Source: Terriglobus aquaticus
Lineage (GTDB): Bacteria > Acidobacteriota > Terriglobia > Terriglobales > Acidobacteriaceae
Assembly (NCBI RefSeq): GCF_025685415.1
Contig: NZ_JAGSYB010000001.1
Span: forward strand, 3,038,001 to 3,102,000
Reading direction: 5' to 3'
Length of the DNA stretch: 64,000 bases
Each line of letters begins with the position of its first letter. Position 1 is the stretch's first letter. Below, piece after piece: positions 1-9,263 of the stretch. Both the position numbers and the translations under genes were made by a program. The notes under the pieces are model-generated. The model was not told where the DNA came from, searched no databases, and saw only the letters and a program-made list of their open reading frames with translations.

Positions 1-252
1 CCGCGCAAAGCGGGCCGCCACGCTGTCGGCGACGCGGTTCGGCTTGGCAGCGTTGCGCTCGTTCATCCCGGCCATGCCTGGCAATGCCGTTTGCGCCGAC
101 AACGTTGCCCCGGTGCCGCGCTTGCGGCGGTGCTGCTCCAGGCGCTCAGCCACGGCCTGGCGCAGGGCCTGCGCTTCGGACGACGCGGCATGCGCTGCGG
201 CAACTTCCTGGAGGTGGAGGGGTTCCAGCGGCAAAGGAACGGCTGTGCTCAA
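1..252 (-). CDS. Partial hypothetical protein, N-terminal part only
   Basis: An open minus-strand frame runs from the window edge to a TTG at 252 (reading M-S-T-A-V-P-L-P). It encodes an Ala/Arg/Gln-rich, probably helical N-terminus that ends in RVADSVAARFAR at the edge. The tail recalls the basic, alanine-rich N-termini of acidobacterial hypothetical proteins, but I cannot name a family. The TTG start is a guess: a weak purine stretch (GGAAAG) lies about 12 nt upstream. In-frame ATG codons at 75 and 66 are alternatives. The gene would be divergent from lptD, with only about 40 bp between the two starts. Confidence 0.4.
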   Translation of the reverse strand, partial: MSTAVPLPLEPLHLQEVAAAHAASSEAQALRQAVAERLEQHRRKRGTGATLSAQTALPGMAGMNERNAAKPNRVADSVAARFAR

Positions 253-295
253 CGGGAAAACTCGCTTTCCGTGATAATCAAAGGAACGGCTGTGC
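232..295. repeat. 17-bp direct repeat flanking the lptD start
   Basis: CAAAGGAACGGCTGTGC occurs exactly at 232-248 and again at 279-295. The second copy carries the AAAGGA ribosome-binding site and the GTG start of lptD. The first lies inside the start region of the divergent partial gene and has a GTG that is out of frame with lptD. It looks like a small local duplication. Confidence 0.85.
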
Positions 296-3231
296 AACCG
301 CGTAGAAGATCCGAAACCAAACCCAAGATCACTCGCAAGAGCGCCTCGAGCCGTTCTGCCCTTTCGCTGGCTGCCGCCTGTTGCTTGTGTACCACGCTGC
401 TTGCCCCTTCCAGTGCACGGTTGTATGCGCAAGAGGTAGCGAGGAAGGCACCCTCCTCAAGCACAGCTCAAAGTCAATCCGCCACCGTGTCGGCGGACGC
501 GCCATCCGGCGACACACCTGCTGCCACCGCGCTGCCCGAAGATCCCGCCGCAAGCCGCTATCCCATGCTGGAAGAACTGCAGGCGCGCCACACCAACGCT
601 GCCGATCTGCAGTACGACCACGCCCAGTACGCCGCCGGCCACCTGATCCTGGACGGTCACGTCACGATCGTCTACGCCGGCTATACCTTCACCGCCGACC
701 ACGTGGACTACGACCGCAACACCGGCCAGTTGAACGCCAGCGGACACCTGAAACTTACGGGTGGCAAGTCCGACGAATCCGTGCAAGCCAGCCACGGCAC
801 CCTGAACCTGCGCACACAGGCTGGCACCTTCTACGACGTCGCAGGCTCGGTCGGCCTGCGCCAGGGATCGGGCAGCCGCATATACACCGTCGGCAATCCC
901 TTCCTGTTCCAGGGGCGCATGCTCGTCAAGCATGGTCCCGAGGACTTCGAACTCTTCGATGGAAGCGTGACCAGTTGCCAGTTGCCGCACCCGGATTGGC
1001 GGCTTTCCAGCGCTCACTTTGTCGTGCACAACGGCAAGGCTGCGGCGCACGGCACCGTCTTCCGCCTGCTGAACGTACCGGTTCTCTACCTGCCCGTCAT
1101 CTCGCACCCGGTACCGCAGCAGGGCGCGGACCAGCGGCAGAGCGGCATCCTCATCCCGGTGGTCGGGCAAAGCTCGACCAAGGGCTTCATCCTGGGCGAA
1201 CAGATCTACTTTGCCCTATCGCGCTCAACAGACATGACCGTAGGTGCCGAGTACTTCAGCCGCCGCGGCTGGCAGCAGTCCGCTACTTTCCGGTGGCGTG
1301 GACGCGGCCTCGACTTCCTGAACGCGCACTACAGCAACCTGCTGGACCGCGGCTTCCAGGGCACCGTGCTGCAGGCCGGCCCGAACGGCACCGTTACCTC
1401 CACAGTCGGCTACGTGAACCAGGGCGGCGAAGACATCCTGGTCAGCGGCCGCAAGGATTTCACACCGCACCTGCGCTCTGCCGTAAACGCCGAATACCTG
1501 AGCAGCTACGCCTATCGCCAGGCCTTCACCGACACCTTCAACCAGGCCGTCGCCACGGACATCGTCAGCGACGCCTTTGCCACCTGGCAGAACAACGGCT
1601 ACATCGGAAGCATTGAGGGCGACCGCTACCAGGGCCTGAAGCGCACCATTACCGGCGAACAGGTCCGCATCCTGCACCTGCCGCAACTGGACGGCGAGAC
1701 CACCGAACACCGCATCGGCAACACACCCTTGCTGTGGACTGCCATGGTCCAAAGCAGTGCGATCAAGCGTACCCAGGGCACCGGCACCGCCAGTACGCAG
1801 TTCAATACGGGCGTGGTCGAGCGCTTCGACGTTCGCCCCTCGCTCTCTCTGCCTCTGCACTTTGATGGCTTCGCCCTGCGCGGCACGGTCGCCGTGCGCG
1901 ACACCTGGTACTCCGCCTCGCGGGTTGCCGCGCCGCTGCCCGGCCCGACGCCGGTGGAACGATCCGGCTCGTTGAACCGCTCTGCGTTTGAGGCCGAGGC
2001 CGAATTCCGCACGCCCGTTCTGGAGCGGACGTTCCAAGGCGGCCCCTTCCACAAGCTGCTGGGCCGCGACATCCGCCACACCATCGAGCCCATGGTGCGG
2101 TACCGCTACGTGACCGGCGTCAACGAGTTCAACCGCACCCTGCGCTTCGACGCCCGCGATGTTCTGAGCAACACCAACGAGGTGGAGTACGGCGTGACGC
2201 AGCGCCTGTTTCTGCGCCCGGCCAGGGTACGCCCGTGCGAGGTGGGCGAGCTGCCCAACGCCGACGACGGCTTCCTGGGCGGCACACCCGCACCGCGCGC
2301 CATCCCCGGGCTGGGACCGGCTGCATCCTCCAGCACGGCCACGTCTGCCGGAACGCCCGAGGCACCCGCCTCGCCGCAGGATCCCTCCGCAACCGGCACC
2401 GCCTCAGCAGCCACCGCAGACACGACCGGCGGCACAACCCCGGAGACCATGGGCGACGGCGCCAACCCCGGCATCCCCGTCTCGCACCCGCGGGTAGTCA
2501 GTCCCGAAGACGCCGTGCCCACCTGCGGCGGTACCCGCGAAAGCCTGCGCTGGCGCATCGTGCAGCGGCGCTACCTGAATGAAACATTCGGCAAGAACGT
2601 GCTGGTCGCCGGCGCCACCGCCGCTCCTACCGCAGCAAATCCGTTCCCGCAGCCGCAGCCTATCCGCAACGTGCTGGAGACCACGCTTGACCTCAGCGGC
2701 GTCGCCTTCCTCACCGGCCAGCCCCGCGCGCTTTCGCCCATCGTCAGCGAACTGCGTCTGAGCGCCACCAGTCACCTGGACGTCGAGTGGGACATGAACT
2801 ACGACACCGTGCTCAACAAGTTCACCCAGAGCAATACGTTTCTCGACGTACACAATGGCGACTGGTTCGGCGGTGTGAGCTACGCCCGGCTGAATGCGCC
2901 TGGCCGCTTTCAGCGGCTGGACGTCAACACGGACCAGAACACCACTTCGCTGCTCAGCGACTTCAGTCAGATGCGCATGCTGCTGGGCTACGGCACGCCT
3001 CTGAAACGTGGCTTCAGCGCCGCCGCCAACGTTGGCCTGGACCTGACGATTCCCCAGCCGCAGTACGGCGCGCTGGAAGTGAATTACAACTGGAACTGCT
3101 GTGGCCTGAGCGTGGAGTACCGCAAGTACGAACTGGGCAGCGTCCGCAACGAAAACAGCTATCGCTTCAATTTCACGCTGGCCAACATCGGCACCGCCGG
3201 GAACCTGCGCCGAGCCGAACGCCTCTTTTAA
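292..3231 (+). CDS. lptD: LPS-assembly protein LptD
   Basis: Outer-membrane beta-barrel of the Lpt machine, which inserts lipopolysaccharide into the outer leaflet with LptE. The GTG at 292 was chosen because AAAGGA lies just upstream and because it places a basic stretch and signal peptide (about residues 1-46, ending near LYAQ) at the N-terminus. Residues of roughly 90-230 form the periplasmic OstA/LptA-like domain (HLILDGHVTIVYAGYTF, then YDRNTGQLNASG). After that comes the LptD barrel, beginning near SCQLPHPDWRLSSAHF. The protein has 979 aa, longer than proteobacterial LptD (about 780). Part of the excess is a Pro/Thr/Ala-rich low-complexity insertion at about residues 675-735, probably a barrel loop. 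Convergent with the SDR gene 18 bp downstream. The family is clear; the partner LptE is not visible here. Confidence 0.9.
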   Translation: MQPRRRSETKPKITRKSASSRSALSLAAACCLCTTLLAPSSARLYAQEVARKAPSSSTAQSQSATVSADAPSGDTPAATALPEDPAASRYPMLEELQARHTNAADLQYDHAQYAAGHLILDGHVTIVYAGYTFTADHVDYDRNTGQLNASGHLKLTGGKSDESVQASHGTLNLRTQAGTFYDVAGSVGLRQGSGSRIYTVGNPFLFQGRMLVKHGPEDFELFDGSVTSCQLPHPDWRLSSAHFVVHNGKAAAHGTVFRLLNVPVLYLPVISHPVPQQGADQRQSGILIPVVGQSSTKGFILGEQIYFALSRSTDMTVGAEYFSRRGWQQSATFRWRGRGLDFLNAHYSNLLDRGFQGTVLQAGPNGTVTSTVGYVNQGGEDILVSGRKDFTPHLRSAVNAEYLSSYAYRQAFTDTFNQAVATDIVSDAFATWQNNGYIGSIEGDRYQGLKRTITGEQVRILHLPQLDGETTEHRIGNTPLLWTAMVQSSAIKRTQGTGTASTQFNTGVVERFDVRPSLSLPLHFDGFALRGTVAVRDTWYSASRVAAPLPGPTPVERSGSLNRSAFEAEAEFRTPVLERTFQGGPFHKLLGRDIRHTIEPMVRYRYVTGVNEFNRTLRFDARDVLSNTNEVEYGVTQRLFLRPARVRPCEVGELPNADDGFLGGTPAPRAIPGLGPAASSSTATSAGTPEAPASPQDPSATGTASAATADTTGGTTPETMGDGANPGIPVSHPRVVSPEDAVPTCGGTRESLRWRIVQRRYLNETFGKNVLVAGATAAPTAANPFPQPQPIRNVLETTLDLSGVAFLTGQPRALSPIVSELRLSATSHLDVEWDMNYDTVLNKFTQSNTFLDVHNGDWFGGVSYARLNAPGRFQRLDVNTDQNTTSLLSDFSQMRMLLGYGTPLKRGFSAAANVGLDLTIPQPQYGALEVNYNWNCCGLSVEYRKYELGSVRNENSYRFNFTLANIGTAGNLRRAERLF

Positions 3232-3249
3232 TCGCCGCTCGGCAGAGGT

Positions 3250-4104
3250 TCACCCCTGCGCCGCAGGGCCAAGCATCTTGCCGAAGAAGCGATCCACCAT
3301 GCGCTTCGGCAGGAGCCGCGGCAAGGTGTATTCGCGGAACTTGTTGGGGATGACCTCGTAGCGGAGCTTCGGCTTCGATGCGGTCATGGCGTGCCACACC
3401 GCATCCGTAACGCGCGACGCAGGCAGGCCGCGGCGACCCATTTTCAGCATCTCCTCGCGGAACCTCGGCAGGCCCGCGCCGTAGGGCGTGTTGCGGTACT
3501 GCTCCATGTCCTGCTGTTCGCCCTTGTCCCAGATGGGCGTGACGATCGCACCCGGTGCGACGATGCTGACCTCGATGCCAAACATCAGCAGCTCGCGGCG
3601 CAACGATTCCGACATACCGTTCAGAGCGTGCTTGGAGGCGCAGTACGCGCCCATGAATGGAAAGCCGTTGCTGCCGGCAACCGAGGAGATCTGCGAAATG
3701 CGTCCGGGCCGGCCCTGCCGCGTCCTGTCCACGCCCAGCAGGGGAGCGAACGCCTGGGTCACTCGCATGGGTCCGAGCACGTTGACCTCCTGCTGGTAGA
3801 GCATCTCTTCGGGCTTGAGGTACAGCATGGGCCCGGAGACGACCAGGCCCGCGTTGTTGATAAGGCCGTCCAGCGTGCGGTTGCCCAGTGCAGCCGCCAC
3901 CTCTGCGGCCGCAGCCGCGATGGCCGGTCCGTCGGTTACGTCGAAATGGAGAGGCGTAACGCCGAGTTCGCGCTGCAGACGGTCGCCGTCCGCCGCCTTG
4001 CGTACGCTGCCAAACACCTGCCATCCTGCCTTGGCAAAGCGCTCCGCGATGCTGTACCCGATACCAGTCGATGCGCCCGTGATCACGATGGTTCTGCCGT
4101 CCAT
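3250..4104 (-). CDS. Short-chain dehydrogenase/reductase (SDR)
   Basis: Classical NAD(P)-dependent oxidoreductase of 284 aa with a Rossmann fold. The cofactor motif TGASTGIG is at residues 9-16, NNAG occurs in the middle, and the catalytic Ser-Tyr-Lys set is visible as ISQISSVAGS followed by YCASK. ATG at 4104 was chosen over the upstream codon because GGAGG lies 6-7 nt before it. Substrate unknown; SDRs of this shape reduce or oxidise ketones, steroids or acyl groups. It is divergent from the TetR gene at 4215 with a palindrome in the shared promoter region, so it is probably that regulator's target. Confidence 0.9.
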   Translation of the reverse strand: MDGRTIVITGASTGIGYSIAERFAKAGWQVFGSVRKAADGDRLQRELGVTPLHFDVTDGPAIAAAAAEVAAALGNRTLDGLINNAGLVVSGPMLYLKPEEMLYQQEVNVLGPMRVTQAFAPLLGVDRTRQGRPGRISQISSVAGSNGFPFMGAYCASKHALNGMSESLRRELLMFGIEVSIVAPGAIVTPIWDKGEQQDMEQYRNTPYGAGLPRFREEMLKMGRRGLPASRVTDAVWHAMTASKPKLRYEVIPNKFREYTLPRLLPKRMVDRFFGKMLGPAAQG

Positions 4105-4135
4105 TGCCCGCCTCCGTCTCAACTTCTGTACACCT

Positions 4136-4152
4136 TACACCTTCAAGGTGTA
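4136..4152. promoter_or_regulatory. Palindromic operator between SDR and TetR genes
   Basis: TACACCTTCAAGGTGTA is a perfect 8+1+8 palindrome. A further GTACACC at 4128-4134 pairs with GGTGTAC at 4147-4153, giving a second, wider dyad. The site lies 32 bp from the SDR start and 63 bp from the TetR start, the usual place for a TetR-family operator controlling both divergent genes. Confidence 0.7.
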
Positions 4153-4214
4153 CGCCGTACAACATCTTCGATGAGAGCTGTCGCAGGCGGATGCAAAGAA
4201 AGTAAGATGGTGCC

Positions 4215-4793
4215 GTGCCCGCAGTTGCCAAGACCGATCGCGACACCATCTTGCAAGCAGCCTTGCTGCGCCTTCGCCGGGATGGGCTCGCAGGGCTGTC
4301 ATTGCGGGCGTTGGCCGCGGACGTGGGCATCGCAACCAATGCCCTGTACCACTACTTTCCGAGCCGTTCGCACCTGGAGAACGCTTTATCGGAGGAGGCA
4401 GCGCGACGCCTGCTCGCCGCTCTGCAGCGTGGAACGGCAACGCGCCGAATCGACGAGTCGCGCGAAGGCTCGAAGGCCGCTGCCGCGGAACGCATTCGCG
4501 CGCTGGCGGCCGGGTACCTGCGCTTTGCACGGCGTGAGCCGCACCTGTACGCGGCGATGCTGCAAGGACCCTGCGAGCCGGGCGAATCCAACGCGAACCA
4601 TGCCGCGCTATGGAACTTTGTGTGTGAGACCGCCGGCGTTCTGCACGGCGACAAGCGCGCGGACAGCGCAGCCATGAGCCTGTGGGCTTTGCTGCACGGC
4701 GCAGTCGCGCTGCAGCAGGCAGGCGCGCTGGCCGGGGTCAAAGCCGGGGACTGCGTCCGCTTTGGCCTGGATGCGTGGATCGCGTCTCCATAG
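4215..4793 (+). CDS. TetR/AcrR-family transcriptional regulator
   Basis: 192-aa one-component repressor. The N-terminal TetR helix-turn-helix is evident (DTILQAALLRLRRDGLAGLSLRALAADVGIATNALYHYFPSR spans about residues 9-50; key elements are LSLRALA, the turn G-I and YHYFPSR). The remainder is an all-helical ligand-binding domain resembling the TetR_C_33/WHG type (YLRFARREPHLYAAML). GTG at 4215 is the start; TAAGAT lies exactly 6 nt upstream and no Shine-Dalgarno is seen, so the mRNA may be leaderless. Divergent from the SDR gene with a palindromic operator between them; autoregulation and control of the SDR are inferred. Confidence 0.9.
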   Translation: MPAVAKTDRDTILQAALLRLRRDGLAGLSLRALAADVGIATNALYHYFPSRSHLENALSEEAARRLLAALQRGTATRRIDESREGSKAAAAERIRALAAGYLRFARREPHLYAAMLQGPCEPGESNANHAALWNFVCETAGVLHGDKRADSAAMSLWALLHGAVALQQAGALAGVKAGDCVRFGLDAWIASP

Positions 4794-4837
4794 ACCGGAC
4801 GATGCCTCCTGCTGCGCGCACCGCCTAAACTAGAGCC

Positions 4838-5827
4838 ATGCTCTTCCCCGCCACGCGCATGCGCCGTCTTCGCCGTTCCACCGCCATGCGCTCGCTGGTG
4901 CGCGAAACGCATCTGCGGCCCTCACAACTCATCTATCCGCTCTTCATCTGCCCCGGCGAGGGCGTGCGCAAGCCCATCGGCTCCATGCCAGGTGTCTTCA
5001 ATCTGTCGATCGACGAAGCTCTGAAGGAAGCCGCAGAATGCGTGGAGCTCGGCATCGGCGGCCTCCTGCTCTTCGGCCTGCCTGAGTCGAAAGACGAGAC
5101 CGGCTCCGGTGCCTACGCCGACGACGGCATCGTGCAGCAGGCCCTGCGCGCCTTCAAGGCGAACCGCGCACTCGACCCGCTCGTGCTCATCGCCGACGTG
5201 TGCCTGTGTGAGTACACCAGCCACGGCCACTGCGGCGTTCTCGTCCATGAGCGCGGCGAGGTCCATGTGCACAACGATCAGTCGCTGCCGCTGCTGGCAC
5301 GCGCCGCAGCATCGCTGGCCGCCGCCGGTGCCGACATCGTCGCGCCCAGCGACATGATGGACGGCCGCGTCGCCGCCATGCGCGAGGCGCTCGACGTCGC
5401 CGGCCACCACGACACGCCGATCATGAGCTACGCCGCCAAGTTCGCCTCCGCCTTCTACGGCCCGTTCCGCGAGGCCGCCGATTCCACGCCACAAGAGGGT
5501 GACCGCCGCGGCTACCAGATGGACAGCGCCAACGGCCGCGAAGCCATGCGCGAGATCGAAGGCGACATCGCCGAGGGCGCCGACATGCTCCTGATGAAGC
5601 CCGCCGGGCCGTACCTCGACATCATCCGCGCCGCGCGCGACCGCTTCGACCTGCCCATGGGCGCCTACCAGGTCTCCGGCGAATACAGCATGCTGCACGC
5701 CGCCTTCGAACGCGGCTGGCTCGACCGCGACCGCGCCATGCTCGAGTCACTGCTCGGCATCCGCCGCGCCGGCGCCGACTTCATCGTCACCTACTTCGCC
5801 AAAGACGCCGCCCGCCTGCTGGGCTAA
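4838..5827 (+). CDS. hemB: Delta-aminolevulinic acid dehydratase (porphobilinogen synthase)
   Basis: Condenses two 5-aminolevulinate molecules to porphobilinogen in tetrapyrrole synthesis. At 329 aa the length is standard. The Schiff-base lysines are visible as K201 ([16 protein letters not shown]) and K254 ([13 protein letters not shown]). C122, C124 and C132 ([14 protein letters not shown]) form the zinc site, so this is a zinc-dependent type. The phosphate-free start [14 protein letters not shown] is typical. The ATG at 4838 is preceded by TAAACT ending 6 nt upstream and by no Shine-Dalgarno, suggesting a leaderless transcript. No other haem gene is adjacent. Confidence 0.97.
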   Translation: MLFPATRMRRLRRSTAMRSLVRETHLRPSQLIYPLFICPGEGVRKPIGSMPGVFNLSIDEALKEAAECVELGIGGLLLFGLPESKDETGSGAYADDGIVQQALRAFKANRALDPLVLIADVCLCEYTSHGHCGVLVHERGEVHVHNDQSLPLLARAAASLAAAGADIVAPSDMMDGRVAAMREALDVAGHHDTPIMSYAAKFASAFYGPFREAADSTPQEGDRRGYQMDSANGREAMREIEGDIAEGADMLLMKPAGPYLDIIRAARDRFDLPMGAYQVSGEYSMLHAAFERGWLDRDRAMLESLLGIRRAGADFIVTYFAKDAARLLG

Positions 5828-5886
5828 GCACAAAAGCTCTTGCCCAGGCCGTGGCATCCAATACACTAATTCCAGGTCCAGGGCGC

Positions 5887-6237
5887 ATGAGCAATAACGA
5901 AAACACGCTGCAAACGATCAAGCTGGCGATCCAGGACATCGTCGCGCCCGAGGTCCGAGAGCTGAAGGTCGAACTCAAGGCTCTCAGCCACCGTATGGAT
6001 CAACTGGAACACCGCATGGACCAGCTGGAACGCCGCATGGAAGACCGGTTTGCCTTGGCTGAGCGGCGCATGGACGAACGCGCAGAGGCAGCCAACGCCC
6101 GGGCCGACGCGCAGTTTCAGGCCATTCTTGCCGCCATCGCGCGAAGCTCCGCCGAAAACGAGCTGATGGTCTACAAACAGGTGACGCCGTTGGCTCAGCG
6201 TATTGCCGCGCTGGAAGCCGCCCGCCCTGCGGCATAG
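5887..6237 (+). CDS. Small coiled-coil protein of unknown function
   Basis: 116-aa hydrophilic protein. Residues about 20-75 carry heptads with repeated HRMDQLE/RRMEDRF units, a clear coiled coil; at the DNA level the repeat is partly preserved, suggesting short internal duplication. No signal peptide, membrane segment or catalytic motif is seen. ATG 5887 (MSNNEN) is preferred over the GTG at 5851 because the hydrophilic helix begins there. A TACACT box lies about 20 nt upstream. It sits between hemB and mutS2; function cannot be assigned. Confidence 0.7.
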   Translation: MSNNENTLQTIKLAIQDIVAPEVRELKVELKALSHRMDQLEHRMDQLERRMEDRFALAERRMDERAEAANARADAQFQAILAAIARSSAENELMVYKQVTPLAQRIAALEAARPAA

Positions 6238-6321
6238 CTCCTGACAAGACGACACAAGAGGGTCTGAGCGGTAGATGGTCTCCCGGCATCGCTAGCCACC
6301 CATATCACGTCTAATCCTCTG

Positions 6322-8850
6322 ATGATTCCGAAAGACAATGAACCCGCACGCTTGCGGGAGACCAGCGCGCTGGCGCTGGAGTGGGAACGCCTTCGCGAGA
6401 CGATCGCCGGGCGCACGCAATCGCCGCTGGGCCGCGCCCGCGTTCTGGCGATGGAGCCCGGCCGCGACCTGCGCACCATCGAACAGCAGCAGCAGCTTGC
6501 GCAGGAGATGGGCCGCTACCTCGCCGTGGGCGGCGACTTCGGCTTCGGCGGCCTCTTCGACGCCAACTCGCTGCTCGATAAGGCACGTATCACCGGCGCA
6601 TCGCTCGAGCCGCTGGAGATCCGCCGCATCGCCGAACTCGCCGAGCACATCAGCGACTGGAAGCAGTTGATCACCGAGCCGCCCGAAGGTCTCGCGGACC
6701 AGTGGCCCGCCGTTACAGCCCTCTCCGCGCCCGTGGCCGCCACCAACTTTTATCGCCTCTTGCAGCTAGTCAGCGGCAAAATCGAAGCCGACGGCTCGCT
6801 CAGCGATGAAGCCTCGCCCGAGCTCGCCCGCATCCGACGCGCCGCAGAGCGCCAGCACAAAGCCATTGAAGACTCCTTGCGCCGCCAGCTTCGCGCCGTA
6901 GCCGACGCCGGCGGAGCGCAGGACGAGCTGATCACCGTGCGTGGCGAGCGCTTCGTCATCCCCGTCAAGACCGAGTTCCGCAAGCGCGTTCCCGGCGTCG
7001 TGCACGGCTCCTCGTCCTCCGGCCAGACCGTCTTCGTCGAACCCATGGAAACGATCGAGCAGAACAACGAGCTCGTGCGCCTCCTGGACGAAGAGCAGGC
7101 TGAGATCCATCGCATCCTCGTCGCCATGACCGAGGCCATCGGCGAGCAGGCCGGCTCCATCGCGCGCGGTACTGAAGTTCTGGCGCAGATCGAAACACAC
7201 CTGGCCGTCGCGAAGTTCGCGCGCGACCTGCGCTGCGTGCGCCCCACCTTCACCGATGGCAAGCCACACCGCGACGAAGACGGCAAGGAACTTCCCGCAC
7301 TCTCGCTGGAAGCAGCGCGCCACCCCTTGCTGGAACAGCGCATGCTCGCCGAGCGACGCGAAGCCGCACGCACCCGGCGCGAACGCGAAGAGGCCACCAG
7401 CGGCATCGTTCCGCTCACGATCGCCCTGCCCGGCACGGCCAAGCAGCTCATCATCAGCGGCCCCAACACGGGAGGCAAGACTGTCGCGCTCAAGACCGTG
7501 GGCCTGCTCGCGCTCATGGCGCAGGCGGGCCTGCCCGTGCCCGCCGCGGCAGCGCGCCTGCCCATCTTCTCTGCCGTCTACGCCGACATCGGCGACGCGC
7601 AGTCGATCGAGCGCAACCTCTCCACCTTCTCCGCGCACATCACCAACGTGAACCGCATCGCGCGCGAGGCCGACAACCGCGCCCTCGTACTGCTCGACGA
7701 ACTCGGCGCCGCCACCGACCCCGAAGAAGGCGCAGCACTCGCGGTCGCCATCAGCGAACGCTTCCTGCAGATGGGCGCCTGGTCGCTCATCACCACGCAC
7801 CTCACCTCGCTGAAGATCTACGCCGCCAAGCACACCGGCGTGGTCAACGCCGCAGTCGGCTTCGACGAAAAGACACTCGCGCCCACCTACGAACTGCGCC
7901 TTGGCGTACCCGGCGCATCGTCGGGTATCAACATCGCCGAACGCCTCGGGCTCGATCCCGCGATGATCCGCGCCGCACGCGGCTCCGTCACGACCCAGTC
8001 GGCAGATATCGCGCGTTTTCTCGACGAACTGCACCAGCAGTTGACCACCGTCGCAGCCGAGCGCGAACAGATCCGCCTGCGCGAGCAGGAGGTCGAGCGC
8101 GAGCGGCGCCGCCTCGAAATCGAAGGCCGGCAGGAGCAGCGCAATCGCGCCCGCGAGCTCGAAGTGAAGCTCGCCTCGCTGATGAAGGACTTCGAGTTCC
8201 AGATGCGCGACTCGCTCAAGGCCGTCGAAGACAAGGGCACGCAACAGAAGCTCAAGGGTGAGGCCGACCGCCGCATCGCCCGCCTGAAGCGCGAGTTCCA
8301 GGAAAGCTTCAACCAGACCGTCGTCGCACACGTGACCGGCGCCGACAAGCAGGACAAGAACGCGCAGCCGCACGTCGTCAATGAGATCAGCGTAGGCGAT
8401 ATGGTCATGCTGCGCAGCATGGGCCGCGAAGCCCGCGTCGACCGCCAGGTCAACTCCGGCACCTTCGAGGTCTCCATCGGCCCCATGAAGATGCGTGTGC
8501 CCAAGGACGACATTGCGCAGGTGACGAAAGCCGCGCCGAAGCAGAACCCGATCCAGGCCGCGCGCGGCCGCGGCATCAACGTGGTCGCGCGCGAGTCCGA
8601 CCTGGTTCCCGGCGAGATCAACGTGATCGGCCGCACCGCCGACGAAGCCCGCGACGAAGTCGAACGCTTCGTCGACCAGGCCTTCCTCGCCGGCCGGCCC
8701 AGCATTCGCGTCGTGCACGGCACCGGCATGGGCGTCTTGCGTCGCACCCTGCGCGACTACCTGCGCAAACACCCGCACGTGGTCAGCGTCACCGAACCGC
8801 CCTACAACGAAGGCGGCCAGGGCGCCACGCTGGTCGAACTCCGCAGCTAG
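6322..8850 (+). CDS. mutS2: Endonuclease MutS2
   Basis: 842-aa MutS2: an ATPase with a C-terminal Smr nuclease domain, implicated in suppressing recombination and, in some bacteria, in rescuing collided ribosomes. The Walker A motif is GPNTGGKT at residues 380-387, Walker B is LVLLDELGAATDPEEG around 455-470, and the ABC-type dimer segment follows (ITTHLTSLK). A long charged coiled coil (about 560-650) precedes a KOW-like stretch and the Smr domain (about 765-842) with its HGTGMGVLR motif at 799. The mismatch-recognition domain of MutS1 is absent, as expected. ATG 6322 is preceded by TCTAAT ending 6 nt upstream. Confidence 0.96.
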   Translation: MIPKDNEPARLRETSALALEWERLRETIAGRTQSPLGRARVLAMEPGRDLRTIEQQQQLAQEMGRYLAVGGDFGFGGLFDANSLLDKARITGASLEPLEIRRIAELAEHISDWKQLITEPPEGLADQWPAVTALSAPVAATNFYRLLQLVSGKIEADGSLSDEASPELARIRRAAERQHKAIEDSLRRQLRAVADAGGAQDELITVRGERFVIPVKTEFRKRVPGVVHGSSSSGQTVFVEPMETIEQNNELVRLLDEEQAEIHRILVAMTEAIGEQAGSIARGTEVLAQIETHLAVAKFARDLRCVRPTFTDGKPHRDEDGKELPALSLEAARHPLLEQRMLAERREAARTRREREEATSGIVPLTIALPGTAKQLIISGPNTGGKTVALKTVGLLALMAQAGLPVPAAAARLPIFSAVYADIGDAQSIERNLSTFSAHITNVNRIAREADNRALVLLDELGAATDPEEGAALAVAISERFLQMGAWSLITTHLTSLKIYAAKHTGVVNAAVGFDEKTLAPTYELRLGVPGASSGINIAERLGLDPAMIRAARGSVTTQSADIARFLDELHQQLTTVAAEREQIRLREQEVERERRRLEIEGRQEQRNRARELEVKLASLMKDFEFQMRDSLKAVEDKGTQQKLKGEADRRIARLKREFQESFNQTVVAHVTGADKQDKNAQPHVVNEISVGDMVMLRSMGREARVDRQVNSGTFEVSIGPMKMRVPKDDIAQVTKAAPKQNPIQAARGRGINVVARESDLVPGEINVIGRTADEARDEVERFVDQAFLAGRPSIRVVHGTGMGVLRRTLRDYLRKHPHVVSVTEPPYNEGGQGATLVELRS

Positions 8851-8933
8851 CGATCACCTAGAGAACGGCGCATACTACACGCGGGGCCTACCAACGTCCG
8901 CCCTGATCGACGAAGCACCGCAGGAGTAGAGCC

Positions 8934-9200
8934 GTGGCCCAACGCTGCACCCATCTCGACCACATCCACAACGTGAAGCCACACACCCACGGCTGCGAAG
9001 AGTGCCTCAAGATGGGCGATACCTGGGTGCACCTGCGCCTGTGCCTGGAGTGCGGCCACGTGGGCTGTTGCGATTCGTCGAAGAACAAGCACGCGACCAA
9101 GCACTTCCACGCAACGGAACACCCGATCATGCGCTCCATCGAACCCGGCGAAACGTGGGGCTGGTGCTACATCGACGAGGTTGGCCTGAATCTCGCGTAG
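8934..9200 (+). CDS. UBP-type zinc finger protein
   Basis: 88-aa protein made almost entirely of a ZnF-UBP fold: C-x-H near the start (RCTHLDHI), CEEC, CLECGHVGCC, and HATKHFHATEHPI supply Cys/His ligands. GTG 8934 is preceded by AGGAG with 8-nt spacing. In eukaryotes this fold binds the free C-terminus of ubiquitin; bacteria carry stand-alone versions of unknown role. It lies between mutS2 and a potassium permease without tight linkage. Confidence 0.85.
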   Translation: MAQRCTHLDHIHNVKPHTHGCEECLKMGDTWVHLRLCLECGHVGCCDSSKNKHATKHFHATEHPIMRSIEPGETWGWCYIDEVGLNLA

Positions 9201-9263
9201 GACGCATCCCAGCGCCCCGGTGCGAGACAGAATCCAGAGTAGCTGCTGCATCTCACCTGCTCT

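Noticed and set aside
6766-8778. Very long open frame antisense to mutS2
   Set aside because: High-GC antisense shadow; the plus strand encodes an unmistakable MutS2 with all motifs, and the antisense product resembles no protein.
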